A stretch of DNA of 64,000 bases from Burkholderiales bacterium (lineage in GTDB: Bacteria > Pseudomonadota > Gammaproteobacteria > Burkholderiales > Burkholderiaceae_C): the NCBI GenBank assembly GCA_028868305.1, contig JAGWUS010000008.1, positions 21,412 to 85,411 on the forward strand, in the 5' to 3' direction. Within the stretch, counting starts at the first letter, position 1. Every line of letters starts with the position of its first letter. Shown here piece after piece: positions 28,867-37,665 of the stretch. The translations under genes and the position numbers were made by a program. The notes below the pieces were generated by a model, which saw only the letters and a list, made by a program, of their open reading frames with translations, was not told the origin of the DNA and did no database searches.

Positions 28867-29721
28867 CTAAATCGGGTGATGAATGCCCGTGCCTGCGTGC
28901 AGCACATGGTCTCGCGCCAGCACCTGCCCCGGCTCGAAGGTGGGGCCGCTGTCCAGCGCCGCGTAGTAGGGCTCAAAGTCAATGTGTGCCAGCTCCAGCA
29001 GGTCGTCCAGACTGTCCAACACAAAGTAACTTTCCTGAAAATCGTCAATGCGGTAGCGGGTGCCCATCACGCGTTCCAGGTCAAACGCAATGCGATTGGG
29101 CGATGCGCTCTGCACCGAAAAACTGCTTTCGGAAAATGACGAGGCAATGCCGGCGCCGTAGATGCGCGTGCCACCACCCTCGCGCACCAGCCCAAACTCC
29201 ACCGTGTACCAGTACACCCGCGCCAGCTCGGCCAGCTTGCCCAGCTTTTGTGCGCGTAAACCACCCTGCCCGTAGGCCTGGATGAAGTCCGCCATCACCG
29301 GATGCATCAGCATCGGCACATGGCCAAACACATCGTGGAACACATCGGGCTCTTCGAGGTAGTCCAGTTCGTGGGCGCCGCGGATAAAGTTGCCCGCTGG
29401 AAAGCGCCGGTTCGCCAGGTGCTCAAAGAACACGTCGTCGGGTACCAGGCCCGGCACCGCGACCACCTGCCAGCCCGTCGCCTTCATCAGAGTCTTGGAC
29501 AGCGCCTCAAAGTCAGGAATGCGGTCTGCTGCCATGGGCAGCCTGCGCATACCCTCGATGAATGCGTCACAGGCCAGGCCGGGCAACAGCCGGGTCTGCC
29601 GTTCAAACAGCGTTTTCCACACCGCATGCTGGTCCGGCGTGTACGCTGCCCAGCCCTGCTCCACCGTCCAGTCGGGCCGCTCAGGGGCCTGGGTCGCGCC
29701 AGCCGCCAAACCGTGCTTCAT
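28867..29721 (-). CDS. phhA: Phenylalanine 4-monooxygenase
   Basis: Non-heme iron, pterin-dependent enzyme that hydroxylates phenylalanine to tyrosine. The 284-residue length fits bacterial PhhA. The two iron histidines are in EPDVFHDVFGHVPML and the glutamate ligand in YWYTVEFGLV. Substrate-site segments GNFIRGAHELDYLEEPD and RIYGAGIASSF are present. It lies 14 bp after hpd and before the ThDP enzyme on the same strand. The usual partner phhB (pterin carbinolamine dehydratase) is not in the window. Confidence 0.95.
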   Translation of the reverse strand: MKHGLAAGATQAPERPDWTVEQGWAAYTPDQHAVWKTLFERQTRLLPGLACDAFIEGMRRLPMAADRIPDFEALSKTLMKATGWQVVAVPGLVPDDVFFEHLANRRFPAGNFIRGAHELDYLEEPDVFHDVFGHVPMLMHPVMADFIQAYGQGGLRAQKLGKLAELARVYWYTVEFGLVREGGGTRIYGAGIASSFSESSFSVQSASPNRIAFDLERVMGTRYRIDDFQESYFVLDSLDDLLELAHIDFEPYYAALDSGPTFEPGQVLARDHVLHAGTGIHHPI

Positions 29722-29735
29722 GCTGCGTCCCTGGC

Positions 29736-30812
29736 TCAGGCAGTTTCAATGACGCCACGGCGCAGTTGATCGCGTTCCATCGATTCAAACAGCGCCTTGA
29801 AGTTGCCCTCACCAAAACCCTCATCGGCCTTGCGCTGGATGAATTCAAAGAACACCGGGCCCAGCAGGGTCTCCGAGAAAATCTGCAGCAGCAGCCGCTT
29901 CTCACCATTGGCCGTGGAGCCATCGAGCAGAATGCCGCGCGCCTGCAGTTCGGGCGTGGGTTCGCCGTGGCCGGGCATGCGTTCTTGCAGCATTTCGTAG
30001 TACACGTCGTTGGGCGCAGTCATGAGCGGAATACCCGCCATCTGCAGCGCGTCCACGCTGGCCAGCAAGTCGTCGGTCAGCAGCGCGATGTGCTGGATGC
30101 CTTCGCCATTGAACTGCATCAGGAACTCTTCAATCTGCCCGCCGGTCTTGCCCGACTCTTCGTTGAGCGGAATGCGGATCAGGCCATCGGGTGCCGTCAT
30201 GGCGCGGCTGGTCAGACCGGTGTATTCGCCCTTGATGTCGAAGTAGCGGATCTCGCGGAAGTTGAAGATGCGCTCGTAAAACGCACCCCAGAACGCCATG
30301 CGCCCCTTGTACACGTTGTGCGTCAGGTGGTCGATCATGCGAAAACCATGGCCCTTGGGGTGGCGCTCCACACCGGGCAGGAATTCGAAGTCGATGTCGT
30401 AAATGCTCTTGCCGTCCTCAAAGCGGTCAATCAGGTACAGCGGCGCACCGCCAATACCGCGGATGGCCGGCAGGCGCAGCTCCATCGGGCCGGTGGGAAT
30501 CTCGATGGGCTGGGCGCCCTGCTCCAGTGCGCGGGCGTAGGCCTTGTGCGAATCCTTCACGCGAAACGCCATGCTGCAGGCCGACGCGCCGTGCTCGGCG
30601 GCAAAGTAGGCCGCGTTGCTTTTGGGCTCGCGGTTGACGATGAAGTTGATGTCGCCCTGGCGGTACAGGTCCACATCCTTGGAGCGGTGGCGTGCCACCT
30701 TGGTAAAACCCATCTTCTCGAACAGAGGCTCCAGCACGCCGGGCACAGGCGATGCAAATTCCACAAACTCAAAGCCCATCAGGCCCATGGGGTTCTCGAA
30801 AAGATCAGCCAT
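29736..30812 (-). CDS. hpd: 4-hydroxyphenylpyruvate dioxygenase
   Basis: Converts 4-hydroxyphenylpyruvate to homogentisate in tyrosine catabolism. The 358-residue protein has two vicinal-oxygen-chelate domains. Iron ligands are the histidines in MIDHLTHNV and [11 protein letters not shown] and the glutamate in [11 protein letters not shown]. The ATG at 30812 has GAGGAG upstream. It is the first gene of hpd-phhA-ThDP enzyme and is divergent from an Lrp-type regulator. Homogentisate dioxygenase is not in the window. Confidence 0.96.
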   Translation of the reverse strand: MADLFENPMGLMGFEFVEFASPVPGVLEPLFEKMGFTKVARHRSKDVDLYRQGDINFIVNREPKSNAAYFAAEHGASACSMAFRVKDSHKAYARALEQGAQPIEIPTGPMELRLPAIRGIGGAPLYLIDRFEDGKSIYDIDFEFLPGVERHPKGHGFRMIDHLTHNVYKGRMAFWGAFYERIFNFREIRYFDIKGEYTGLTSRAMTAPDGLIRIPLNEESGKTGGQIEEFLMQFNGEGIQHIALLTDDLLASVDALQMAGIPLMTAPNDVYYEMLQERMPGHGEPTPELQARGILLDGSTANGEKRLLLQIFSETLLGPVFFEFIQRKADEGFGEGNFKALFESMERDQLRRGVIETA

Positions 30813-30865
30813 TGCAATGCTCCTCAGCGGTGTGTTTTTGAATGCTTGATTGTGGTCAACACTGC

Positions 30866-30885
30866 GTGCAATGTGTGTGCAATGT
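30866..30885. promoter_or_regulatory. Direct repeat GTGCAATGT between hpd and the Lrp-type gene
   Basis: Two exact copies of GTGCAATGT (30866-30874 and 30877-30885), 11 bp apart, one helical turn, in the divergent promoter region. This is a candidate site for the adjacent Lrp/AsnC regulator. Confidence 0.5.
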
Positions 30886-30921
30886 TTGACCTATCTATGC
30901 AACATGACGCAAAATTTGTGC

Positions 30922-31425
30922 ATGAAATTAGATAAATCAGACGATTCAACGCTTGATACCTTCGATATCAGCCTTCTTTCCGCACTCCAACGCGATGCCT
31001 ATGCCACCCACCAGCAACTGGGCGAAGCCGTGCACCTCTCTGCCTCTCAGGTTAGTCGTCGGGTGGCGCGCTTGCAAACGGCCGGCATCATCCGCCGCTA
31101 CGTGGCCCTGATCGACCCTGCGGCCATTGGCCTGGGCGTGCGCGCCATCACCTATGTCACCCTGACGCGCCACAGTGGCGACGAGGGTCTGGCGTTTGAA
31201 CGCGAGATTGGCGGCTTTCCGGAGGTGCTGGAGTGCTATTCGGTGGCCGGTGAGTCCGACTACATCCTGCAGATCGTGGCTGCGGATCTGCATGCGCTAT
31301 CAGAAAACGTACTGCGCCGCCTCACCCGCATTCAGGGCGTGGGCAACATCCGCTCCAACATCGTGCTCAACTGCATCAAGTCCAGCACCGAGATGCCGCT
31401 GGGACAGCTTGGCAAATCAAATTAG
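30922..31425 (+). CDS. Lrp/AsnC-family transcriptional regulator
   Basis: A 167-residue protein. Residues about 12-60 form the winged helix (LDTFDISLLSALQRDAYATHQQ, VHLSASQVSRRVARLQTAGII) and residues about 70-155 the RAM/AsnC ligand-binding domain (GFPEVLECYSVAGESDYILQIV, NIRSNIVLNCIK). The start is taken at ATG 30922 (MKLDKSDD); an ATG at 30904 is an alternative and neither has a strong ribosome binding site. Being divergent from hpd, it probably controls phenylalanine/tyrosine catabolism with an aromatic amino acid as effector, as is known for other Lrp-type regulators of hpd and phhA genes. Confidence 0.92.
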   Translation: MKLDKSDDSTLDTFDISLLSALQRDAYATHQQLGEAVHLSASQVSRRVARLQTAGIIRRYVALIDPAAIGLGVRAITYVTLTRHSGDEGLAFEREIGGFPEVLECYSVAGESDYILQIVAADLHALSENVLRRLTRIQGVGNIRSNIVLNCIKSSTEMPLGQLGKSN

Positions 31426-31432
31426 CGCCGAA

Positions 31433-32644
31433 CTAACGCTTCGTCCGCTGCCCCACACCTAGCGCCGCTACGACACTGAGCAGCAGCACCAATGCAGCGC
31501 CCAGCAGCGTAGCACCATACCAGCCGCGGTCCATGAACACGCCGAACACCAGCGGTGAAATGGCAAAACCGGTATCCAGACCCGAATACACCAGCCCATA
31601 GACGCGCCCCGTGGCCCCCTTGGGCGTGGCCTTCTTGATCATCATGTCGCGCGACGGGCCGCCTATGCCCACTGCAAAACCGGTAATGGCCAGTACCACC
31701 ATGGTCGCCGTAGCGCCGAGCACGCCGGTACCGCACAGCGCCAGTAAGGCTGCACCTGCCGCCATCGCCATGGCCACCACACGGTCGCTATTGGCCACGC
31801 GTGCGGCAATGAAGCCGCCAATGAACATGCCCACTGCACCGCACAGCATGTAAGCCGTCAGTGTCAACGTGGCGGCCTCAAAACTGATGCCATGCATGGC
31901 CTTGAGAATGGACACCGAGAAGCTCTGCACCACCGCCAGCGTCATGGTCGACAGCAGAAAGAAACCAAAACACCACCACACCACCGGCAGCTTCATGAAC
32001 GCCAGGTCGTGTTCCTTGTGTGCATGTGGCTCGTGCACCACCACCTGGGTACTGAGCTTGTCGCGCTGCAGCACCAGCAGCGCCAGGATCGCCGTGTACA
32101 GCACCGCAGCGGCCAGATACGCCGTGCGCCAGCCAAAGCCCGCGCTGATGGACGCAAAAAACACCGGTGCCACCGCCCAGCCCAGGTTACCGGTCAGCCC
32201 ATGCGCGCTGAAAGCGTAACCCAGGCGCGGCCCGGAGACGCGCTGGTTCAGGATGGTGAAGTCCACCGGATGAAAAGTCGCATTGCCCAGGCCCGCCAAA
32301 GCGGCTACCAGCATCAACCCGGTGTAGCCGGTCACGGTGGAAGCCGCAACGCAGGCCACCGCAAAAATGGTCAGCGCCACAAACAGCAGTGGCCGAGCAC
32401 CCATACGGTCCACCACAAAACCTGCACTGGCCTGCCCCACACCAGACACCACAAAAAAGATGCTCATCAACAACCCAAGCTCCGAATAGCTCAGGCCGAA
32501 CTCTTTCATGAACACCGGGAACATCAACGGCAGCAACAAGTGACCGAAGTGCGAACTGGCATGGGCCAGGCCCACCAGACCGATGATGGTGGCGTCCTGC
32601 TTCAGGGGTACTTCGCTGGGGATGTGTAGAACTGCAGTAGTCAT
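31433..32644 (-). CDS. Major facilitator superfamily transporter
   Basis: A 403-residue protein with twelve predicted hydrophobic segments. The first cytoplasmic loop carries the MFS-type motif GFVVDRMGARPLLF, and the middle loop (residues about 195-215, HEPHAHKEHD) is charged and histidine-rich. The general look (GLAHASSHFGHLLLPLMFPVF) is like fosmidomycin-resistance (Fsr)-like or other efflux carriers. The substrate is unknown. It is convergent with the Lrp-type gene after a 7-bp gap and ends a minus-strand run after the thioesterase gene. Confidence 0.85.
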   Translation of the reverse strand: MTTAVLHIPSEVPLKQDATIIGLVGLAHASSHFGHLLLPLMFPVFMKEFGLSYSELGLLMSIFFVVSGVGQASAGFVVDRMGARPLLFVALTIFAVACVAASTVTGYTGLMLVAALAGLGNATFHPVDFTILNQRVSGPRLGYAFSAHGLTGNLGWAVAPVFFASISAGFGWRTAYLAAAVLYTAILALLVLQRDKLSTQVVVHEPHAHKEHDLAFMKLPVVWWCFGFFLLSTMTLAVVQSFSVSILKAMHGISFEAATLTLTAYMLCGAVGMFIGGFIAARVANSDRVVAMAMAAGAALLALCGTGVLGATATMVVLAITGFAVGIGGPSRDMMIKKATPKGATGRVYGLVYSGLDTGFAISPLVFGVFMDRGWYGATLLGAALVLLLSVVAALGVGQRTKR

Positions 32645-32665
32645 GGATCGATGGTAACCCGATGC

Positions 32666-33187
32666 TTAAAAACCAGCAGAGAGGGCCTGCTTCAACCCCA
32701 GCGGGTCAGTCGCCTTGCCGTCGCCAATGATCTGGCCCATTTTGAAAATACCGCTCACGCGCAGCACTGGCTGGCCATCGGCCGTCACCACGCCCTGGCC
32801 AAACAGCATATTGCGCGTGGTTTTCAGAATATCGGCCTCGCCCTGCACCCAGGCGCCCAGCGCCGACGCACCCATGTAGTCCATCTGCAGGCTGATGGTC
32901 GGCAGGAAACGGCGCTCCATGTCGTGCTGGTACATGGCGGCGCAGGGAATCAGCATGTCTGCAAAGGTGGCCATCATGCCGCCGTGTGCGATCTTCAGCG
33001 GGTTGGTGTGGTGGTCCTGCACACGAAACCCCAGCAACAGGCGTTGGCCGGTCCATTTGCCATACAGCGGGCCGTTGTGGGCGATGAACGCGCCGCCCAC
33101 CTGCACCGGGCGAAAGCCTTCGGGTACCGCAATGCCGCTGGCCGGCGAGATGTCGTCAAAGTCTGTTGGAGGGGGTGAAGTAGTCAT
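32666..33187 (-). CDS. PaaI-type hotdog-fold acyl-CoA thioesterase
   Basis: A 173-residue protein with a single hotdog domain. The segment AHGGMMATFADMLIPCA matches the HGGxxxxxxD catalytic pattern of PaaI/YbgC-like thioesterases. The first 25 residues are unstructured and proline-rich. It is encoded 3 bp after the ccdB-like gene on the same strand and 21 bp before the MFS gene. Its acyl-CoA substrate cannot be inferred. Confidence 0.8.
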   Translation of the reverse strand: MTTSPPPTDFDDISPASGIAVPEGFRPVQVGGAFIAHNGPLYGKWTGQRLLLGFRVQDHHTNPLKIAHGGMMATFADMLIPCAAMYQHDMERRFLPTISLQMDYMGASALGAWVQGEADILKTTRNMLFGQGVVTADGQPVLRVSGIFKMGQIIGDGKATDPLGLKQALSAGF

Positions 33188-33190
33188 GCT

Positions 33191-33520
33191 CTAGCCCCAC
33201 GACCGGGTGAGTAATTCATCAAGTGCGTCTGCAACGGCTTGCCCATGATCAGCCAGGGATGCGGTCTGCTCCCCCAGTTGATCCAGTGCCACTGACACCA
33301 TGTCCAGCGGATGCAGCACCACGGTGATGCCATTGACTTCGAACTGAGGGTTCATCCGTGAACCAGGCGCAGAAGCCGACGCCGGCAAGGCACTACGACG
33401 CACCAAGGGCACCACCACCCGCCTGCGATATCGGTCAAAAAGCGCCGACTGCACCACCACCACAAAAGGGATGGATTCACGCAACGGACCCTTGTTCAAG
33501 TACACATCAAACTGCGCCAT
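33191..33520 (-). CDS. ccdB: CcdB-family toxin
   Basis: A 109-residue protein beginning MAQFDVYLNK, with IPFVVVVQSALFD, RRVVVPLVRRSAL and NGITVVLHPLDMVSV, the CcdB/Kid-like core. CcdB poisons DNA gyrase. Its ATG overlaps the stop of the antitoxin gene (TAATG), the usual arrangement of a coupled toxin-antitoxin pair. Length is near that of F-plasmid CcdB (101). No plasmid or phage genes are nearby, so this is a chromosomal copy. Confidence 0.85.
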   Translation of the reverse strand: MAQFDVYLNKGPLRESIPFVVVVQSALFDRYRRRVVVPLVRRSALPASASAPGSRMNPQFEVNGITVVLHPLDMVSVALDQLGEQTASLADHGQAVADALDELLTRSWG

Positions 33521-33777
33521 TACAAAGTGCTGTGCTCGTCTGCAAATGAACCCACCGAAGCGTGCACCGCATTCCAGTCAGCCGCACACGCGTCCGCCAG
33601 TCGTCTGCGGGCTTGCAAACCTTGTTGCTGGTCTTCCACATAGGAAACCAGCAACTGCTCGATCGTGGCCGACAGGTTATTGGTAAAGGTCTTGGCCTGC
33701 GCAACCAAACCCTCATTCAAAGTGAGATTGACCGGGCGCTTACGCGGACCAGCGGGCGGTATGACTGCAATAGACAT
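33520..33777 (-). CDS. ccdA: CcdA-family antitoxin
   Basis: An 85-residue protein starting at ATG 33777 (MSIAVIPP) with GAGAGG upstream; the track start includes ten extra residues across the operator. The N-terminal half, RKRPVNLTLNEGLVAQAKTFTNN, is a ribbon-helix-helix DNA-binding domain, and the C-terminal half, ARRRLADACAADWNAVHASVGSFADEHSTL, matches the CcdA toxin-binding tail. First gene of the pair; a double octamer palindrome lies 23 bases upstream. Confidence 0.85.
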   Translation of the reverse strand: MSIAVIPPAGPRKRPVNLTLNEGLVAQAKTFTNNLSATIEQLLVSYVEDQQQGLQARRRLADACAADWNAVHASVGSFADEHSTL

Positions 33778-33799
33778 GTAAAACCTCTCAAAAATACCA

Positions 33800-33818
33800 A
33801 TGCGCATATTATGCGCAT
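33800..33818. promoter_or_regulatory. Tandem ATGCGCAT palindromes upstream of ccdA
   Basis: Two perfect octamer palindromes ATGCGCAT separated by ATT, 23 bases upstream of the ccdA start. Ribbon-helix-helix antitoxins commonly bind such tandem sites to repress their own operon, so this is a strong autoregulation candidate. Confidence 0.6.
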
Positions 33819-34284
33819 AAATTTCACATCTTCAACCCCGAAAGGGCTGTATTCCTGCCACCGCTATCATCCCCCGCATGGGAGACACCACACACAACAA
33901 CCATTCAGCGGCGCAGGATTGGTGTTTGCATTTGACGATGCATTCGTATTGGGCGTGCTTTCGTCGTCGGCGCACATTGCCTATTCGCTCAGCGCCGGAA
34001 GTTGGCTAGCTGTCTGGTACGCCACGGCGAGCGTCATTACGTTCTTCGTTTACGCCATCGACAAATCCGCAGCGAAACAACGCGCCTGGCGCACCCCAGA
34101 GCGCACGCTGCATCTGCTAGCACTGGCTGGCGGCTGGCCCGGTGCTCTGCTCGCACAGCAGTTCCTGCGGCACAAGACGTCCAAAGCCAGGTTTAAAGTT
34201 ACTTTCTGGGCCACGGTGGTCCTGAACCTAGCGGGCTTTGTCTGGTTCTTCACGCCCACAGGCCGCGTGACCCTCAACCTGTAA
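33811..34284 (+). CDS. DUF1294 small membrane protein
   Basis: The C-terminal part is a DUF1294 domain: two or three hydrophobic segments around the conserved WRTPERTLHLLALAGGWPGALLAQQFLRHKT, with VYAIDKSAAK before it. Its function is unknown. The start is uncertain. The first ATG at 33811 (MRINFTSS) lies inside the ccdA operator and lacks a ribosome binding site; TTG/GTG codons at 33919 and 33922 are alternatives that would give about 120 residues. Often this domain is fused to a cold-shock domain, which is absent here. Confidence 0.7.
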   Translation: MRINFTSSTPKGLYSCHRYHPPHGRHHTQQPFSGAGLVFAFDDAFVLGVLSSSAHIAYSLSAGSWLAVWYATASVITFFVYAIDKSAAKQRAWRTPERTLHLLALAGGWPGALLAQQFLRHKTSKARFKVTFWATVVLNLAGFVWFFTPTGRVTLNL

Positions 34285-34301
34285 AAAGTCAGCCAAGATT
34301 T

Positions 34302-34350
34302 GCTACTAAATCCATAGCTGGCTGTGCATATCCCACGCGGGCCGGAGGCC
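34302..34350 (+). repeat. Dispersed repeat GCTAY-N7-RTAGC, copy 2, long form
   Basis: Core GCTACTAAATCCATAGC at 34302-34318, followed by TGTGCATATCCCACGCGGGC and GGAGGCC. The distal part resembles copies 4 and 5. It sits at the 3' end of the nucleotidyltransferase remnant and its last base is part of that gene's stop codon. Confidence 0.65.
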
Positions 34351-34813
34351 TATTTCATTGAATTCTTCAGCTTGGTCAGCACGCTTTTGTCGATCAGGTC
34401 TTTTTCGCGATAGTCGGTCTTGGTCTTGAGCAGACCGTCAATGTCCAGCGTGGCAATGGGCACGCCTTCCACATCAATGTGGCGTACATGGGGGTGCAGC
34501 GACTCGAACGTCTGGCCATTGGCCGCAAAAAGCAGGTCCACCAGCAGGTCGTCCGCAACACGAATGTTGTCGGGTGCGGCAGGGTCTACTTCAAACCAGG
34601 CAGGGTCAAGCTCTGCGCTGCTCGGCAAGAAATTCAAAGCGCGGATGACTTTGCGGCCATTGTCGATAGACGACGGCAGGAGGATGTCGATGTCTTCGGT
34701 GCTGCGCACAAAGCCATTAAGCCGTACCGCCCGTGCCCGCCGACCAGAACGTACTGAACGCCCTCTTCCGCAAACCGGCGAAGCAGGTGCAAAAGCTGGT
34801 CAGGTTGCGCCAC
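34350..34813 (-). pseudogene. Nucleotidyltransferase (AbiEii-like) broken by a frameshift
   Basis: Two frames join to make one protein. The upstream frame, from a GTG near 34813, reads LLHLLRRFAEEGVQYVLVGGH. The downstream frame continues with AVRLNGFVRSTEDIDILLP and runs to the TAG at 34350. Together they restore the motif GGHxxRxxGxxRxTxDID of nucleotidyltransferases of the AbiEii/MNT superfamily. The break lies at about 34729-34733, in a G-rich stretch, as two extra or one missing base. The ORF track only shows the second half (from a GTG at 34709). Either a real pseudogene or a sequencing error. A small ORF upstream overlaps the GTG. Confidence 0.72.
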
Positions 34814-35027
34814 TGGTGTTCCCGGGGGTATTCAGCCTTCGCGCCACTTCCACCATGCGCGCATCGTCCAGCGTGTTGCGCTGCAGATGGGTCAGCCTGC
34901 TGACGCCACGCGGCGGCGTCACCGCACTGGGCAGCATGGCGTCCAGTACACGGCCACGCGCCCAAGCTTCCTGTGGATTGACGGGCGCATTGTCTGCGCC
35001 CGTCCGTGATGTACCAACTATTCGCAT
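34800..35027 (-). CDS. Small hypothetical protein upstream of the nucleotidyltransferase
   Basis: A 75-codon frame starting at ATG 35025-35027 (MRIVGTSRTGADN) and ending with TGA at 34800, overlapping the presumed GTG start of the nucleotidyltransferase by 14 bases. The peptide is arginine- and alanine-rich with a probable helix HLQRNTLDDARMVEVARRLN. I do not recognise a family. The position, orientation and overlap suggest translational coupling, as between partner genes of two-component toxin systems, but no antitoxin motif is visible. The ORF track hides it in a longer frame that begins inside clpB. Confidence 0.45.
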   Translation of the reverse strand: MRIVGTSRTGADNAPVNPQEAWARGRVLDAMLPSAVTPPRGVSRLTHLQRNTLDDARMVEVARRLNTPGNTSGAT

Positions 35028-35064
35028 GGCCCGAGTATCGCAAATCTGCCCGTAGCCGAAAACC

Positions 35065-37665
35065 TCACGCAAAGCTGAACTGCCCCGGTGCCTGGATCGT
35101 GTCCACACCCACGTGGATGGTGTCCTTGGGCGCGAACTTGCCTTCCAGCAGGAGCTTGGACAGCGGGTTCTCGATGCGCTGCTGGATGGCGCGCTTGAGC
35201 GGCCGGGCACCAAACACCGGGTCGAAGCCCACCTTGGCCAGTTCGGCAACGGCAGCGTCGCTCACCTCCAGCGCCAGGTCCATCTTGGCCAGGCGTGCGG
35301 TCAGCGTCGCCAGCTGAATCTTGGCAATGTTGGCGATGTGCGTTGCGTCCAGCGAATGGAACACCACGGTCTCGTCGATGCGGTTCAGGAACTCGGGGCG
35401 GAAGTGGTTCTTCAGCTCACCGGTTACCGCGTCCTTCACATCGTCGTAATCCTGTCCCACCATGCTCTGGATCATCTGCGAGCCGATGTTGCTGGTCATC
35501 ACGATCACAGTGTTCTTGAAGTCCACGGTGCGTCCCTGGCCGTCGGTCAGGCGGCCATCGTCCAGCACCTGCAACAGCACGTTAAACACATCGGGATGGG
35601 CCTTCTCCACCTCGTCGAGCAACAGCACGCTGTAGGGCTTGCGGCGCACGGCCTCGGTCAGGTAACCGCCCTCTTCGTAGCCCACATACCCGGGGGGCGC
35701 ACCGATCAGGCGGGCCACGGAATGCTTCTCCATGAACTCGCTCATGTCCACGCGGATCAGGTGCTCTTCGCTGTCGAACAGAAAGCCCGCCAGCGCCTTG
35801 CACAGCTCGGTCTTGCCCACACCCGTGGGGCCGAGGAACAGGAACGAACCAGTCGGGCGGTTCGGATCGCTCAAGCCCGAGCGCGAACGGCGGATGGCAT
35901 TGGCAACGGCCGCAATGGCCTCGTTTTGGCCGACCACGCGGTCGTGCAGTTTGGTTTCCATCTGCAGCAGCTTGTCGCGCTCGCCCTGCATCATCTTGGA
36001 CACCGGAATACCCGTGGCGCGGCTCACCACCTCCGCAATTTCATCGGCTCCGACCATGGTACGCAGCAACTGGGCACGGCCACCGTCTTTGGCATTTTTG
36101 GCTTTGCCGGCCTCCTGGGCCTGCGCATCTTTGAGACGCTTTTCCAACTCAGGCAGCTTGCCGTATTGCAGCTCGCCCGCCTTGTTGAAGTCGCCCTTGT
36201 CGGTCAGCTCCTTGATCTGGAAGCGCAGCTTTTCCACCTCCTGCATGATGGTCTTGGATCCCTGAGCCTGGGCCTTCTCGGCCTTCCAGATTTCGTCCAG
36301 ATCGGCAATCTCTTTTTGCAGCCCGGCAATCTCTTCGTTGATCAACTCCAGGCGCTTCTGCGAGGCTTCGTCTTTTTCGCGCTTCACGGCTTCGCGCTCG
36401 ATCTGCAGCTGGATCAGGCGGCGGTCTTTCTTGTCCATGACCTCGGGTTTGGAGTCCAGCTCAATCTTGATCTTGGAAGCGGCTTCATCGATCAGGTCAA
36501 TGGCCTTGTCCGGCAAAAAGCGGTCGGTGATGTAGCGGTTGGACAGTTCAGCCGCGGCCACAATGGCCGGGTCGGTGATCTGCACGCCGTGGTGTGTCTC
36601 GTAGCGCTCTTTGAGGCCGCGCAGGATGGCAATGGTGGCTTCCACCGTAGGCTCGCCCACCAGGATTTTCTGGAAGCGGCGCTCCAGCGCGGCGTCCTTC
36701 TCGATGTATTTGCGGTACTCGTCCAGCGTGGTGGCACCCACGCAGTGAAGCTCGCCACGGGCCAGCGCGGGTTTCAGCATATTGCCCGCGTCCATGGCAC
36801 CTTCGGCCTTGCCGGCGCCCACCATGGTGTGCAACTCGTCAATAAACACGATGGTCTGGCCTTCGTCCTTGGCCAAGTCTTTGAGCACATTTTTCAGGCG
36901 CTCTTCAAACTCGCCGCGGAACTTGGCACCGGCCAGCAACGCGGCCATGTCCAGGCTGAGCACGCGCTTGCCCTTGAGCGAATCGGGCACCGCGCCGTCC
37001 ACGATGCGCTGGGCCAGGCCTTCCACAATGGCGGTTTTGCCCACGCCTGGTTCACCGATGAGCACGGGGTTGTTCTTGGAGCGGCGTTGCAGCACCTGGA
37101 TGGCACGGCGGATCTCATCGTCGCGGCCAATCACCGGGTCCAGCTTGCCCAGGCGGGCGCGCTCGGTCAGGTCGATGCAGTACTTTTTCAGCGACTCGCG
37201 CTGGTCTTCAGCGTCGGCGCTGTCCACATTCTGGCCACCGCGCACGGCGTCAATGGCAGCCTCCAGGCTCTTGCGGGTCAAGCCGTTGGAACGCACCACA
37301 TTGCCGATGTCGGCCTTGCTGTCAGCCAGCGCCAGCAGGAACAGTTCACTCGCCACAAACTGGTCACCGCGTTTGATGGATTCCTTCTCGGCCGCCTGCA
37401 GGAGTGTGACCATGTCACGCCCGACTTGCACCTGTTCATGGCCCTGTACCTGCGGCAACTTCTTCACAGCAGCTTCAACAGCCTGTGTCAGGCCGGGTAC
37501 ATTGACGCCGGCGCGCTGCAACAGCGCCTTGGGGCCATCGTCCTGGCGCAGCATGGCCAGCAGCACATGGGCTGGCTCGATGTACTGGTTGTCGTTGCCC
37601 AGGGCGAGCGTCTGGGCCTCGCCCAGCGCTTCCTGGAATTTCGTGGTGAGCTTTTCGATACGCAT
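35065..37665 (-). CDS. clpB: ATP-dependent chaperone ClpB
   Basis: Hexameric disaggregase of 866 residues that works with DnaK on aggregated proteins. Order: Clp N domain (two repeats, residues 1-145), first AAA domain with Walker A GEPGVGKT and Walker B IVFIDELH, a long coiled-coil middle domain (residues about 400-525, [23 protein letters not shown]), second AAA domain with GPTGVGKT and [15 protein letters not shown], and a C-terminal D2-small domain ending [22 protein letters not shown]. The start ATG 37665 ([10 protein letters not shown]) has AAAGGGA upstream; the track start adds 25 residues. An upstream heat-shock-like -35 box is present. Confidence 0.97.
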   Translation of the reverse strand: MRIEKLTTKFQEALGEAQTLALGNDNQYIEPAHVLLAMLRQDDGPKALLQRAGVNVPGLTQAVEAAVKKLPQVQGHEQVQVGRDMVTLLQAAEKESIKRGDQFVASELFLLALADSKADIGNVVRSNGLTRKSLEAAIDAVRGGQNVDSADAEDQRESLKKYCIDLTERARLGKLDPVIGRDDEIRRAIQVLQRRSKNNPVLIGEPGVGKTAIVEGLAQRIVDGAVPDSLKGKRVLSLDMAALLAGAKFRGEFEERLKNVLKDLAKDEGQTIVFIDELHTMVGAGKAEGAMDAGNMLKPALARGELHCVGATTLDEYRKYIEKDAALERRFQKILVGEPTVEATIAILRGLKERYETHHGVQITDPAIVAAAELSNRYITDRFLPDKAIDLIDEAASKIKIELDSKPEVMDKKDRRLIQLQIEREAVKREKDEASQKRLELINEEIAGLQKEIADLDEIWKAEKAQAQGSKTIMQEVEKLRFQIKELTDKGDFNKAGELQYGKLPELEKRLKDAQAQEAGKAKNAKDGGRAQLLRTMVGADEIAEVVSRATGIPVSKMMQGERDKLLQMETKLHDRVVGQNEAIAAVANAIRRSRSGLSDPNRPTGSFLFLGPTGVGKTELCKALAGFLFDSEEHLIRVDMSEFMEKHSVARLIGAPPGYVGYEEGGYLTEAVRRKPYSVLLLDEVEKAHPDVFNVLLQVLDDGRLTDGQGRTVDFKNTVIVMTSNIGSQMIQSMVGQDYDDVKDAVTGELKNHFRPEFLNRIDETVVFHSLDATHIANIAKIQLATLTARLAKMDLALEVSDAAVAELAKVGFDPVFGARPLKRAIQQRIENPLSKLLLEGKFAPKDTIHVGVDTIQAPGQFSFA

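Noticed and set aside
29562-30935. 457-codon plus-strand ORF opposite hpd and phhA
   Set aside because: Shadow frame across two clear genes.
34350-34709. 119-residue stand-alone protein from the ORF track
   Set aside because: It lacks the N-terminal GGH motif, which is found in another frame immediately upstream; treated as half of a frameshifted gene.
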